From the NCBI GenBank assembly GCA_004380135.1, contig QXCR01000188.1:1-49855 (forward strand): DNA of 49,855 nt, in the 5' to 3' direction. The notes beneath the pieces are model-generated. The model searched no databases, was not told the DNA's origin, and saw only the letters and a list, made by a program, of their open reading frames with translations. Shown one piece after another: positions 8,456-18,936 of this stretch; the stretch's first letter is position 1, and every line of letters begins with the position of its first letter. The translations under genes and the position numbers were made by a program. The stretch comes from Stemphylium vesicarium (Eukaryota > Ascomycota > Dothideomycetes > Pleosporales > Pleosporaceae).

Positions 8456-11074
8456 TCAGGGTTCTTGCTCGTCCATTGCCTCCAGTCTCGTCCGGACCAT
8501 GCTTGGATTCGACTGTCCCTCCTCATCGGTCCAGCAACGCAGAACCTCTTCTCGCATGATCCTGCGAGGTGCCCTTTTGCCTGTGAAGAGTTCAAATTGC
8601 GCGAAGCCCTGCTCGGGCAACAGGTCGAGGCCATCCAAGCAGATCCAAGACGCCGGCGCTTCGTCACGGACTTGTCTCGTCAGAGGTGTGTTCAGAGTGA
8701 GGTAGGCAAGCTCAATGACGACTCCACCAGAAGACGACTGCATCCAATGCGTAGGCAGAGTAAAATCTGGCGAAGGCTCGTTGCCGATGGGATGCGTGGG
8801 GATGCAGGATACGATGACGGTTGCGGGTCGGAGGTCAACGGGCCAGGCTGAATCTCGGGAGGCGAGTATGCGGAAGGTAGGTTGCGAGCCTTGAACAAAA
8901 GAGGGAAAGAGCGTGGCAGCGGTCGGACTCGCAGCTACCTGAGCAAAGTATGTGACGAGCTTTTGCGCGTTCTCAATAGTTCGGTTGAAGATGACAATGT
9001 TTTTGATGCCGAGCTGTAGCATCGCGTAGACTGCGGCACGCGCCATTCCTCCAGCTCCAATGATCAGGCCAGAAGTTGTGTTCGGGCGTATAGCGTTGGC
9101 GGGGGATAGGCCTCGTCGAATACAAGACCGGATGCCTATCCAGTCGGTATTATCACCGAACAACGCTTTGATGGGTCCAGATTGATTGCGCTCTTGGTAA
9201 AGATCAATGCCATCGGCGTCTGGTACACTGCCATCGGCGTTGAGGTGTCGGATCGGAATCAGCGTGTTGATTGCCCCGATCGCTCGAGCGTGTCGACTGA
9301 TTGCATGTGTAAGAGCAATGGAATCGCGCTTGAACGGTTGGGACACTGCTGTGCCACCGAAATTTGGTTGTCGTAATAGGTGTTCTATGCTCTCATGCAT
9401 GTCTGCAGTTTCAAGCCGGTTGAAGTGGTGTGGCATGCCACATGCTCGATAGGCTGCATTATGCATCGCAGGACTAAGACTGTAGCCTGCCGCAGCACCA
9501 ATGATGTAAAACTCCATGGGATCGTATGTAAACGAGGCATATAATATGTGCGTAGCTTCGGTGACGGTAAGCCATGAGGTTTCAGGATTCTTTTGTGCTC
9601 TAGCTTCGAACGTTGCGCTTTTTCTCAGCTTCTCTGGTATGACTGGGGTAAGAACCTGGTTAAAGCAGGCAGAGCGGCGCCCAGCCCGCCCAGTATTGTA
9701 ACATATCATTGGTATCCTCAGAGACTTAGCGTAGATTGTGTTACGAAACGATTGAATAGCGGCGTTATCGTCCATGAAATTGGCTGGGCGGGTAAAGCGT
9801 ACAAGGCTGCAGCCTAGCCGCATCGCTGTGTCATACTTCTCAAGCCAGAACACATCGTACCAGTCCATTGAGGCGTGAAGATGGCCTATTATCTTTGTTG
9901 AGCCTCGAGAGGCAACGATGGCTCGTATCAGCTCTTCGTCCATAGTCAGATCGACTGTTGCAAACTCCGGTGCCATCCGTAGACCGTGCCATAGACTTGC
10001 AAGATAGGATGTCGCAGAATAGTTGGGGTTCGTTGAGGTTGGCATGACATGATAGATGATCGGGGTGACCGTACTCCTGCGGACCCTGAATATGCTCTTA
10101 CTGATATCCTCCGCGTAGCTTGCTGTGAGTTGCCTAGGCTCAACGACTATCTCAAACGCGTCGCAACCAAATTCCAACTCTTCAATGTCAACATCCTCGG
10201 GAGTAAGATCCGAAAGCTGCACCTGCACAGCGCATGTGTAATTCCTCAGCTCAAGATCGACGTACGACAGTGGAAAGTGCCCTGGGTCCAACGTCGGCGC
10301 GTCGCTTTTTATCTTACTGTGTGTGTTTTTTTGCGACAGGATAAGGGCCAGAAATTTGAAAAAGGTCCTCTCAGCTCTTTTCAGCGTCAGAAAAGCTGGC
10401 ACAGAGCGCTGATGTGCAGGTGCGACGGAAAGATGTTGCGCATTCGTCTCGGAGATGTTGTAAAACTCGTAATTAGAACACCGTCGGAAGACCGGAGTAC
10501 TGAGTGTGAGTAGTTCTCGGACCTTCGATTCATCAATTTCCAGATATTCATGCACGCTGCGAAAGTCACGTGTAATATGAATGACGGGATGCGACGCAGA
10601 GAATTCGCGTAACAAAGCTTGACTGTTGTTGTCTAGAGGAAAGCCTCCGTTGCAGACAATGATTGCTCCTTTGCTGTAGATCTGCAGTGCATCGCGTAGG
10701 ATCTCCTCCTGCCGAAGGCTGCGGTTGGAAGATCCAAACTGTTTCCGGTACGCTGCTGTTGAGAAACCTGTCGCAGTTCGAAAGATGCTCTCCATATCGA
10801 TAACTCTTCGCTGACAGGCGACCGAAGCCATCATAGCCAATGTCGCTTTTCCCGTGCCATGCATTCCAATGAGAACAATCGATGCCCTGGAGTCGAATAC
10901 TCGCCGGCATTCGTACTGCGAAGGTACCGGTGTAGACCTTGCCGAATTCGGTAAACTTCGTTGTTTAGATGCAGGCGGAGACGGCGTGGGTAGCGAAGCG
11001 CACCCATCTCTCGCCCTGCCTTCCGTATTCATCGTCGCAAATGAGCGTTTCGTACCGGCTGTCACGGTAGACAT
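8456..11074 (-). CDS. qutR: Quinate pathway repressor, AROM-derived (QutR / Qa-1S type)
   Basis: Represses the quinate genes by inhibiting the QutA activator when inducer is absent; it descends from the last three domains of the pentafunctional AROM enzyme (family knowledge). From ATG 11074 it has 872 residues; the frame is open further upstream but has no ATG. Seen: a shikimate-kinase-like part with P-loop GMHGTGKA (70-77), a type I dehydroquinase-like part (about 280-490), and a shikimate-dehydrogenase-like part (about 520-872) with SLSPAMH, QPFK, NTDW and the Rossmann loop GAGGMARAA (673-681). The P-loop has Ala where kinases have Ser/Thr. The dehydroquinase-like part lacks a clear Schiff-base Lys (CSLVRFTR at that strand). 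Both fit a protein kept for binding rather than catalysis. Divergent from qutA. Confidence 0.93.
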   Translation of the reverse strand: MSTVTAGTKRSFATMNTEGRARDGCASLPTPSPPASKQRSLPNSARSTPVPSQYECRRVFDSRASIVLIGMHGTGKATLAMMASVACQRRVIDMESIFRTATGFSTAAYRKQFGSSNRSLRQEEILRDALQIYSKGAIIVCNGGFPLDNNSQALLREFSASHPVIHITRDFRSVHEYLEIDESKVRELLTLSTPVFRRCSNYEFYNISETNAQHLSVAPAHQRSVPAFLTLKRAERTFFKFLALILSQKNTHSKIKSDAPTLDPGHFPLSYVDLELRNYTCAVQVQLSDLTPEDVDIEELEFGCDAFEIVVEPRQLTASYAEDISKSIFRVRRSTVTPIIYHVMPTSTNPNYSATSYLASLWHGLRMAPEFATVDLTMDEELIRAIVASRGSTKIIGHLHASMDWYDVFWLEKYDTAMRLGCSLVRFTRPANFMDDNAAIQSFRNTIYAKSLRIPMICYNTGRAGRRSACFNQVLTPVIPEKLRKSATFEARAQKNPETSWLTVTEATHILYASFTYDPMEFYIIGAAAGYSLSPAMHNAAYRACGMPHHFNRLETADMHESIEHLLRQPNFGGTAVSQPFKRDSIALTHAISRHARAIGAINTLIPIRHLNADGSVPDADGIDLYQERNQSGPIKALFGDNTDWIGIRSCIRRGLSPANAIRPNTTSGLIIGAGGMARAAVYAMLQLGIKNIVIFNRTIENAQKLVTYFAQVAASPTAATLFPSFVQGSQPTFRILASRDSAWPVDLRPATVIVSCIPTHPIGNEPSPDFTLPTHWMQSSSGGVVIELAYLTLNTPLTRQVRDEAPASWICLDGLDLLPEQGFAQFELFTGKRAPRRIMREEVLRCWTDEEGQSNPSMVRTRLEAMDEQEP

Positions 11075-11415
11075 GGTTTTCGGATTCAAATCGCCGCTTG
11101 GTAGTCTGCAGGTGTGGATGGCTTGAGGCAACGCATCGTGTTGGCAGCCACCGGTGCCTTAGCGAACCACGTGATGGCGGCGCTCCCCGCTTTTCACCAG
11201 GATAAATCTTTATCCTGCGACGGCGACGCTTCCCCAGCTCTCTCCACCCAGCGATAGTCGGCCTGCTACATGGCTTCCTCGGTAAGCAGCCTGATGAAAA
11301 TATGCTTCAATACCCGGCGTCCGAACGAGCATCAATCTCTTCTGTTGGTTAGGTTCCATGAGGCCGTGCTATTACACCTAGGTAATCCCTTCGCTGCGGA
11401 GGAGCAGGAGGATCT
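11075..11415. promoter_or_regulatory. Divergent promoter qutR / qutA
   Basis: 341 bases lie between the start codons of repressor and activator. It holds one perfect QutA-type palindrome, which would let the activator control both regulators, as autoregulation does in the Neurospora qa cluster (family knowledge). Confidence 0.75.
11200..11215. promoter_or_regulatory. QutA/Qa-1F activator binding site (perfect palindrome)
   Basis: GGATAAATCTTTATCC: two GGATAA half-sites facing each other with four bases between. It matches the published 16-base qa/qut activator consensus GGRTAARYRYTTATCC at the twelve half-site positions and is nearly perfect in the spacer. It lies 126 bases upstream of qutR and 201 upstream of qutA. 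Confidence 0.85.
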
Positions 11416-13663
11416 ATGCCGTCGCAAAACCAAGACAAGCGCCGCATGGCCTCACAAGATGTTCCGGTAAAACGATTTCGAGTCTCGAGAGCTTGCGACC
11501 AATGTCGTACCGCCCGAGAGAAATGCGACGGAAACCAGCCTACCTGCTCGCCGTGTTTGGACACAAGGCGCGCCTGCACCTACACTTCAAACCCAAAAAA
11601 ACGAGGCTTGCAACCTGGATATATCCGCGGCCTGGAGATGACATTGGCATTCGTCTTTCAGCAAAATGCTGAGATGGAATCTATGGTTTACGATCAATTA
11701 ACACAGAAAAACACGGTCCTGCTTGCACGGGGTACCAAGGACTCAAATCGGTTATATAAGAGCTGGACCAAGAGCAGATATTGCCGCGATATCATCAAAG
11801 CTCTGGCTGGGGAACAGATAGGTGTGGAGGAAGATAGACCACCAAGTTCCGACGGAGACAGCGAGATCGATACCGAGGATGCGACCCTCCTTCAAATGAC
11901 CCCCAAGACTCAGTCGCACCAGTCGGTAAGAGAGTACATGAGATAAAATCGGTATATATTGACATTGACAGACTTCGTGGGCCAGCGATCCAAGCCATGC
12001 GCCGCAAGAAGCGGCAGGACCCTCGTTATCGGAGCTTCGGCCTCCAGATATGCAGCAGCCTGGGCCTCGCTCAGCGCTCACGCCACTACCCACGGACTGC
12101 TGGAAGCTATTCGATACATATTGCACATACACGCAGTGCTGGCTACCAATTGCAAACAAATTGGAAATTCTCAAGTTGTCCTACTCATACCCGGAGCGAG
12201 GCCTGGAATTATCCGCCGACATGCCCAATTCGGGGAGTCACGCTGAGATGTGGAGCATATTCGCGGTCGGTTCCATTCAACATGAATCTGGACCCGCGCA
12301 AAATGATGCCCGAGACGAATTACCCCGAAGACTCTACGATGTTGCTAAGCTCCTGATCCCGAACGAGCTGGGAAAATTCCATCTTGAGCACGTAAAAGCT
12401 TTATTGAATTTAGCAGTGTTTAACATCAGTAAGAGACTCTTCTATGCTGCATGGCATCTTGTTGGGGCTGCCTTGCGCATGTTCCTCACAATCAAAGAAT
12501 CATCCGACGTGGCTAGGCCTCAACTAAACAATATTTTGTCAAGCTGTTTTGTTCTTGACAGCCTTCTGTCTTTACACTTGAGCTTGCGTCCTTATCTTGA
12601 TAAGGCAGATCTAGCCTGGATGGGGAGAATAGAGGAAGATGGAATGGAGGAGTGGCAGCCGTGGAGCGGCCACCTGAACCTGGCGCCAGCGCGTCAGCAG
12701 TCATCGCCAACATTGTCGCTGAGCACCTTCAATGCTCTCTTGGAACTGGTGGACATACTCGGAAGCACCGCGCGTCCTCCGAGTGCACCGAATTTTCTTC
12801 ACGAAATGATTGGTCGGTTAGAGATATGGAAGTCTTCACTACCACAGAAGCTCGACTACATCCGGAAGGACTCTAACTCCACGCCCATGACACCACCGGC
12901 ATTACTGCTTCGACTGATGTATTCCGTGACTGCCCTCGCCCTTGTACCTTCTCAGAGCTGGCTAGAACAGACTTTGGACGTGCTGAGCACGCTGCAAGGC
13001 CAGCTAGGACCCGCAAGGATGCCGGCCGTCGTGGTCTGCTTGCTACAGAGTATTGAAAGAAGCAGCTCGAGTTTGAATCTGGATCGAACAGTGCACAGTA
13101 GGATGTGTAAAGTCTTTGTCGATCTTGACCAGTCCTCCGGAAGAACCAAAGATGCAGCCGCGAATACTCAAGCAATACCAGGTCCTCGACAAGACACGTC
13201 GCCGAATGTCCCGAACATGATCCAGGCGTCTCCTACATCATTCGTACCACAAATCGGCGGGCCCTTTGTTGAGCGGTATCATCGAGTATCTGACGCTTCA
13301 TCAACGCTGAATAGTCTGTTACCTGACATGAACAACACTAGGCAGGGGAACAACCAGCAGCCCTTTAACCCATTTGAATACAACATGAGCGGACCGATAT
13401 TTGATCCCCAGGACCCTTACCAGGCTCTCATCACGGGGGATTTGGGCAACTTCCTTGACGATTTTGCTTCGGAGCATGGCGCAAAGAAATTGCAGAACCA
13501 GCCTCAATTCATGGAGAACCTTGGATTCTCCTCGGAAGTGAGTATGGCCGACCTTCTGGCTGCAGATCCCGGTCGATTCCTACCGACGGCGTCGCATCTT
13601 GGACCCGAAAACAACGAGGAATCACCGCCATTCCCACTGAATACGTTTTACGAGGCTAGTTGA
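11416..13663 (+). CDS. qutA: Quinate pathway activator, Zn2Cys6 zinc cluster (QutA / Qa-1F type)
   Basis: Transcription activator of the quinate genes, held off by QutR without inducer (family knowledge). Two exons, 11416-11925 and 11972-13663, give 733 residues. The 46-base intron has donor GTAAGA and acceptor GACAG, and splicing rebuilds an uninterrupted frame into TPLPTDCWKLFDTY. Seen: zinc cluster C27-x2-C30-x6-C37-x6-C44-x2-C47-x6-C54, preceded by basic KRFRVSRA and followed by PKKRGLQPGYIR, the linker typical of QutA. The middle contains the fungal factor region (YTQCWLPIANK, then AEMWSIFAVGS and LLNLAVFNIS). An in-frame ATG at 11446 is an alternative start. It converges on qutC with 174 bases between stops. 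Confidence 0.94.
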
Positions 13664-13837
13664 GTTTCCTGCAGAGCTTTGGGACCTCCGAGAATTACAA
13701 GAATAATCATCCGATATCATAACCAAGCATCCTAAAGAAAGATTGCGATCAGTTCTAATATTTGCGCACGATGACGCGTGTGGGTATCTTTGTTACTGCG
13801 GAAGTACATGACGAGCAAAGAACATGGGATCTCTACA

Positions 13838-14947
13838 CTACAAGCGCGCAAGCTCCACCTCCTGAATGAAGGCCTCGACTTTCAACCTTTCCTTCTGTTT
13901 CAAACTCGCAGGCGTCAGTGGTCGTTGCGCTGCGCCAACGTCAAGCCCCAGATCATGCTGCATCTTCTTCCAAGAAGTCGCCGCACGTCCAGCTAACTCT
14001 TCGACCACTGCATTATCTGTACTGTTCATGACCCGATTGAACAGCTCCATACTGACCCAACCATCAAAGCCAATCTCCTTGATGATGGCATGTGCGACAT
14101 CCCGGACTGGCAGGTACGCGCCACGGTCAGTCTCACCGTAAAAGAGCCTGCAGTTCCTGCTCCATGACATGCGAGATGGTTGCTCTGCGTTATAGAATGG
14201 GTGCCCGGGTAACAAGGGCTGCTCGAGAAGTTCGGCGTCTACTATCTGGATAAAGAAGATTTTTTCCTTGTGCGGCTTGATTTGCTCAACGAGTCGTCGT
14301 ACGGAAGCCTGGACTTCTTGTTCAGCCCCTCGAACCTTCCCAGTTGCCGAAGTTGGGTCCGCATATATTCTGCCGAGGATGTTGAAGCTGTCGAGGCAGA
14401 TGCCAAAATTCGAGCGGTCTACTCGCATCACGATATCCCAACACGCCTCCCACTTATCTACTTGGGTGCCCCAGCTCAGGCTCTCGTATGCGAATCGGAT
14501 GGTTGGTGTTTGTTGGAGTCCAAGGTCTGCGATTTCTTGGAGGTCGCTAACGATGAGGTGGGTGTCGGAAGAGACTTGGTCTCGCGGGAGGAAGGACGAG
14601 GGAACCTGAATTATGTCTGTCTGGAGGACGTGCGCCAGCTTCATCCAAAGCTTCATTTCTTCGATCCGCGCGGCATGTCTCCTCCTGTCCAAAAGGCCCT
14701 CGTAGTGCATGAATGGCTGGAGACATATGATATCGAGGCCTAGAGATGTGCAGAGTTGGCGAACAGAGGCAGCGCCTGCTAGCAGCGCGGAAGGAGATTC
14801 ACCACCGGAGTGATCAACCAGGTCCTCGTAGAAGAGTTCGATGCCCTCCAGACCATACTTGGCGGCCATAGCAAGCTTATGTTGGAGACTATGACCGGCA
14901 TAGCAGCGGCCCAGCGACATGGAGGAGATACCAGGACGGCACGGCAT
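13838..14947 (-). CDS. qutC: 3-dehydroshikimate dehydratase (QutC / Qa-4 type)
   Basis: Turns 3-dehydroshikimate into protocatechuate, the exit step of quinate catabolism toward the beta-ketoadipate pathway (family knowledge). 369 residues, no intron, ATG at 14947. It is a TIM-barrel protein of the sugar-isomerase/AP-endonuclease-2 fold: GLEGIELFYEDL (32-43), ICLQPFMHYEG (74-84), QVPSSFLPRDQ, FAYESLSWG, GICLDSFNI, FFIQIVDAE and VSMELFNR. By position the likely metal ligands are E155, D186, Q234 and E301. The NAEQPSRMSWSRNCRLFYGE stretch is characteristic of the fungal enzyme. Upstream DNA holds only half-sites of the activator palindrome. Confidence 0.95.
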   Translation of the reverse strand: MPCRPGISSMSLGRCYAGHSLQHKLAMAAKYGLEGIELFYEDLVDHSGGESPSALLAGAASVRQLCTSLGLDIICLQPFMHYEGLLDRRRHAARIEEMKLWMKLAHVLQTDIIQVPSSFLPRDQVSSDTHLIVSDLQEIADLGLQQTPTIRFAYESLSWGTQVDKWEACWDIVMRVDRSNFGICLDSFNILGRIYADPTSATGKVRGAEQEVQASVRRLVEQIKPHKEKIFFIQIVDAELLEQPLLPGHPFYNAEQPSRMSWSRNCRLFYGETDRGAYLPVRDVAHAIIKEIGFDGWVSMELFNRVMNSTDNAVVEELAGRAATSWKKMQHDLGLDVGAAQRPLTPASLKQKERLKVEAFIQEVELARL

Positions 14948-15209
14948 GATGAAGGGACTGATTGCACGAAGCGAGGATGTATACGATGGGGACCGGATCG
15001 ATATAGACGCGAGTATATGATAGAGTAAAATATATTGTAGCTTGTAAAGTAAAGTATCAAGTATATGTAAGATGAAAAGACTGGAAGTCCCTCGATAAGA
15101 ACTCCCTATAAAACAACCAAACCCGTATTCTAAGCCCGCCTACACCCATACCTACCCTTCACCCACCGTGCATATCTCACCTCGAATATCCTTATCCCGC
15201 CCCAACCTT

Positions 15210-15225
15210 CCAATCAAACCCCCGA
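15210..15225 (+). repeat. Direct repeat copy 1 (16 bases)
   Basis: CCAATCAAACCCCCGA, identical to 15282-15297, 72 bases apart start to start. Weaker similarity continues on both sides (CTCAACCC follows each), suggesting an old tandem duplication in the qutC upstream region. It contains CCAAT. Confidence 0.8.
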
Positions 15226-15281
15226 TCCCACCCTCTCAACCCCCCTAATAAATCTTCCGAAGCCCTCCCCTTATCTCCCCG

Positions 15282-15297
15282 CCAATCAAACCCCCGA
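15282..15297 (+). repeat. Direct repeat copy 2 (16 bases)
   Basis: Second copy of CCAATCAAACCCCCGA. See the copy at 15210-15225. Confidence 0.8.
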
Positions 15298-16189
15298 GCT
15301 GCACTTACTCAACCCACCGAGCCACTCCTACTTACTCTTATCCGCCTCCCAAGTGCATCACCTCGGAACAATGCAGCGTAAACGTACGAAAAAATAGACG
15401 CCAGCCTGGCCCAGCCGTGGCGGACCGTCACCAAGCAAAGCAGAGCAGAGACGTTGTTGGCGCGCGAACGGGCAATGATGTAAATGCGGCGTTTTACGCT
15501 AGCCCGGTGGAAAAGAATATTTACCCGCGAACGAGTTGGGACGCTCGGCATAATCTCGGTGCAACAACCCCGTGATTACTTTGCACGCCGACTGCTAGTT
15601 TCGTGGCGAGGGTGCAAGCAGACGTAGAGACGGTGTGTGCGGGTGCCTGTCCTGGTGACGGGTTAGATGCGAGATTGGGAGCGTTGTCTGGGGTAGGGTT
15701 GTGCCGTTATTGCCGGTGTCGGGACCGGGGTTTGGTCGACGTGGGCGTGCATACCCGTCTTTCTTTTGGGAAGGGACGGAGGTGTCGTCATGTCTACGCA
15801 TTTGTTTGCTAGTCGCTGATTATCCTCTTTTTTCGTTGTTTGAGATGCTTTGGCGCGATGTTTCTATGCAGTTATACAGACACGCGCGAGGAGTGCATGT
15901 ATTGATTCTTATCATGTTTGAATAGGTTAATGATCTTCCTAGGTTGCATTTTCATAGCTCTGAAACTCGATGTACCTTTTATGGACTTTACGATAGGTGA
16001 AAAAAAGGTGTAAAGGGCAAGATAATATCTGCACCGTCGGAACATTTTTTATATTTCTAGCGAGTAGGTTCACTTTTGGTGAAGATCTTTAGACGGGATG
16101 TTGGATGGTAAAAATGTATTAAACTGATGCATTGCGTATATCATACCAAGCTCTGACCCTCTTGGGTAATTGCAAACGAAAGCAATATC

Positions 16190-17956
16190 CTAGGCCATCT
16201 CTGTGTGCTCGTCTGCCCTCGCCTTCTCATCTCGAATCACCATGTTCTCATCCTCATGCTCCTTCATCCTATCTACCAAAATGCCGTGCGCCTTGAATGC
16301 AGGTTTGATGTTGAACAAATCGTCCATGCGCTCGAGCGGGATACCCTTGGTCTCTGGGATAAGGAAGAAACTGGTTTTGGTTAGCGTGTATTCGAAGTGC
16401 TATTAAGAGGGTGGGGAATCCTTACACGAAGGGGATAGAAAGCAACATCAGGCATGCGAAGAACATGTATACACCGTAGCCCATGGTGCTGAACATCTGA
16501 GGGGTAAACCTCGAGATGATGAAGTTCCAGAACCAGTTGTTGGCTGCAGCAAATGCCTGACCGAGGGAGCGAGTCTGTTGGCTGTACATCTCAGAGTTGA
16601 TGACCCAGGGAGTACCGTTCCAAGATGGAGTATAGAAGGCAGTCCAGAGGTAGAAGAAGAATACGGCGCTGATTCCTCCAGATGAAAGTTCACCGTCTGG
16701 GTTGGCATTGTTTGTTGGATCGGCGATTTTGATGTAAGCGGCGATGTACCACATGCATAGGGAACCTCCCAAAGCACCGAACATGAGGAGTTTGGTGCGG
16801 CCGAGGCGATCAATGAGCCAGATGAGCCAGACAAACGTCAAAACGCACTTGACCACACCAAATATACCTGTTGTGAGGAATCCTTCTGTGACACCAAGGC
16901 TCTTGAATACTGTTGGCGAATAGTAGTTAATGGCATTAATTCCGCTGCCGTTCTGCCAAAGGAAGAGCATACCGCCAAGGAAGATGCGGTATAGAACCTT
17001 GCGTTGCTTAAGTGCGAGAAATGGCTTCCAGAAGCCAGGACCAACGGTGAGTCTGTCATGCTCGACTTGAGCATCGATGGCCTCGAGTTCTTCGAGAATG
17101 TATGGGTGGTTCTCGTCCAGATTACGGATCCAGCAAAGATCCTTGAGTGCTTGTTCGCGCTTGCCCTTTGTCAAGCACCATCGAGGTGATTCGCGCATCC
17201 AGAAAGCGCCAATGAGCAAGCATCCAGCAGGGATGAGCTGTACGGCAAACGGAATGATCCATTGTTTGTGCGATGGCTCCATGGTCTCCTGAAGACCGTA
17301 GTTGATCCAGCTGTTGGAGAAATTAGTGTCAACGTTTTTGAGGGTTGTCAGAGCTGAGATGACTTACAATCCGACCAAGCCACCCATTTGCCATCCCAGC
17401 TCGTAGATACCGACCAACCGTCCACGCACAGCCGGTGGTGATAGCTCGGAAATGTAGATTGGTACCATGTTACTGCAGCCACCAACACCGAGGCCAGCCA
17501 GTACACGACCACCGATGATCAAACCAAGACCTCGGTCACCGTTGGCACCCAACATCATACCAGCGCCCAGAATGAACTACACGGCATATTCTGTCAGCTT
17601 GCTTCTCAACACACAAGAATTTTGCTCCGATGACTCACAATCAAGACCCAAAGGATCAAAGACTTCCTCCTGCCAATGTAATGACTCGACGCGTATGCAC
17701 CGAAAGCGCCAAAGAACGCACCCGCCTGGTATACAGAGACGATATTGGCTTTTGTGGTGTTGAGATCCGCAGGGTCCATCTCCGCGAATTTGAACTCTTC
17801 AACGAAAGAAGGAAGAGCGAGTGTCGTTCCGATGAATGCAGAGTCATATCCGATCATGCATGCTGCCCATGATGCGACGCAAGCAGCTGTGTAGACACGC
17901 CAGTTGTAGACGGCCTTTGGCGTTGGTCGATCCTCGACGAGGGCTAGGAGGCCCAT
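16190..17956 (-). CDS. qutD: Quinate permease, sugar-porter MFS family (QutD / Qa-y type)
   Basis: Plasma-membrane importer of quinate (family knowledge). Four exons, 17956-17639, 17576-17368, 17310-16426 and 16370-16190, with introns of 62, 57 and 55 bases, give 530 residues, the usual length. Seen: N-terminal MGLLALVEDRPTPKAVYNWR as in fungal quinate permeases, GYDSAFIGTTLALPSF in the first segment, sugar-porter motif GRRKS after segment 2, GRVLAGLGVGGCSNMVPIYISE and RGRLVGIYELGWQMGG, central QNGSGINAINYYSPT, and PETKGIPLER at the end. Joining rebuilds VGFWINYGLQET and PFVFFLIPETKG exactly. Divergent from qutB. Confidence 0.95.
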
Positions 17957-18936
17957 GGTGAAGTCGGTATTTGACTGTGGTCTGTTGACACAGTACTGTT
18001 GAAACCCAGATAATACCGATGGAAGTGAACGAGCGTGCTAGCCAGGCAAAATAGGCGCGAGGCAGCGGAGGGGAAGTGTTGATGAGAAATGAACAACTCC
18101 GACTAAACTGGAGATCATCCTGCACCTATATATCCCAGCCGAGAAGAGCCCGGGAACGTGCTGTTTTGCGGAGTAGTATGTGGAGAAAAGACGCCACAAA
18201 CCCCATGGAGACTTTTGGAGCTACGAGACGCTCGTCAAGGAAATCTTAGTCCCCCTCATTGGTTGTGCTGGCTTCCGCACGTAAAGCGTGATGGCTGACT
18301 TGGCCCTTTCACCCCGGATGAATCCCTAAGGCAACCTTCCCAGGAAAGAATCCGACGATTGTGCGATCGCGTGGAGAAAGCCGGCATGCTCAGGCCCCAC
18401 CCCGGACTATCGTTAGGGGACATGAGTTTTCACGCCCGTCATGCCTAGTTGGGAAGTGCTGGAATTACCCAGGCGGTTGGTGATGCTGCAGGGTCCGGAA
18501 GCGCATTTATACGCAAGGTTTGGCGGGGTGACGGGTTCTGCTGATTGGGCAGAGGGCAGCAGTGGTCACAGCAACATCGGTCCGTAGCTTCAACCTTGAC
18601 GCGGTTCGACTCGCGTCTTCTCCACGTACAACATGACTTTTTCCGGTCTTCAAGCGCGTGCGAACCTGGGGTATCGGGCCAAGCGGTGGGCGCGATGATG
18701 CGGGCTAAGGAAGTATTGTTGAGTATGATGTAGTGTGTTCGTGTCGAGGACTTGAGTAATTCCGGCCCTCCTACAATCATCTCCACAACCCTTCTATCAA
18801 GACCTCGGAAACCTTCGAGCTACTACCATATTGAAGGAACGTCGATTGGTCTTTATTCTACAGCATCAATTCTGCTTTTCCCAACGTCGATCTATCTCTG
18901 TCCTAGAGCATTAATTCAACTTCATCTCCTCCCATA
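17957..18936. promoter_or_regulatory. Divergent promoter qutD / qutB
   Basis: 980 bases between start codons, the longest regulatory region of the cluster. By eye I found no near match to the 16-base activator palindrome, which is surprising for the permease and first enzyme. A GGATGAATCC imperfect palindrome lies near 18315. A CT-rich stretch lies just before the qutB start. No gene is supported here. Confidence 0.5.

Larger units (their letters stand above)
14948..16189. other. Intergenic, C-rich, between qutC start and qutD end
   Basis: 1.2 kb without a convincing gene; it contains the qutC promoter. Bases 15120-15350 are strongly C-rich and G-poor on the plus strand and include a 16-base direct repeat and several TTATCC half-sites (for example 15190-15196 and 15338-15343). 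Bases 15930-16140 are AT-rich qutD 3' flank. Confidence 0.5.

Noticed and set aside
11075..11131. Upstream extension of qutR beyond ATG 11074
   Set aside because: The extra frame starts at TTG, not ATG, and overlaps promoter sequence.
15309..15551. Minus-strand frame of 80 codons with ATG
   Set aside because: No similarity, lies in the C-rich qutC upstream region, and no splice or context support.
18590..18625. tRNA-like GGTTCGA loop with flanking complementary bases
   Set aside because: Only a short stem around GTTCGAC; no acceptor, D or anticodon arms could be found upstream.
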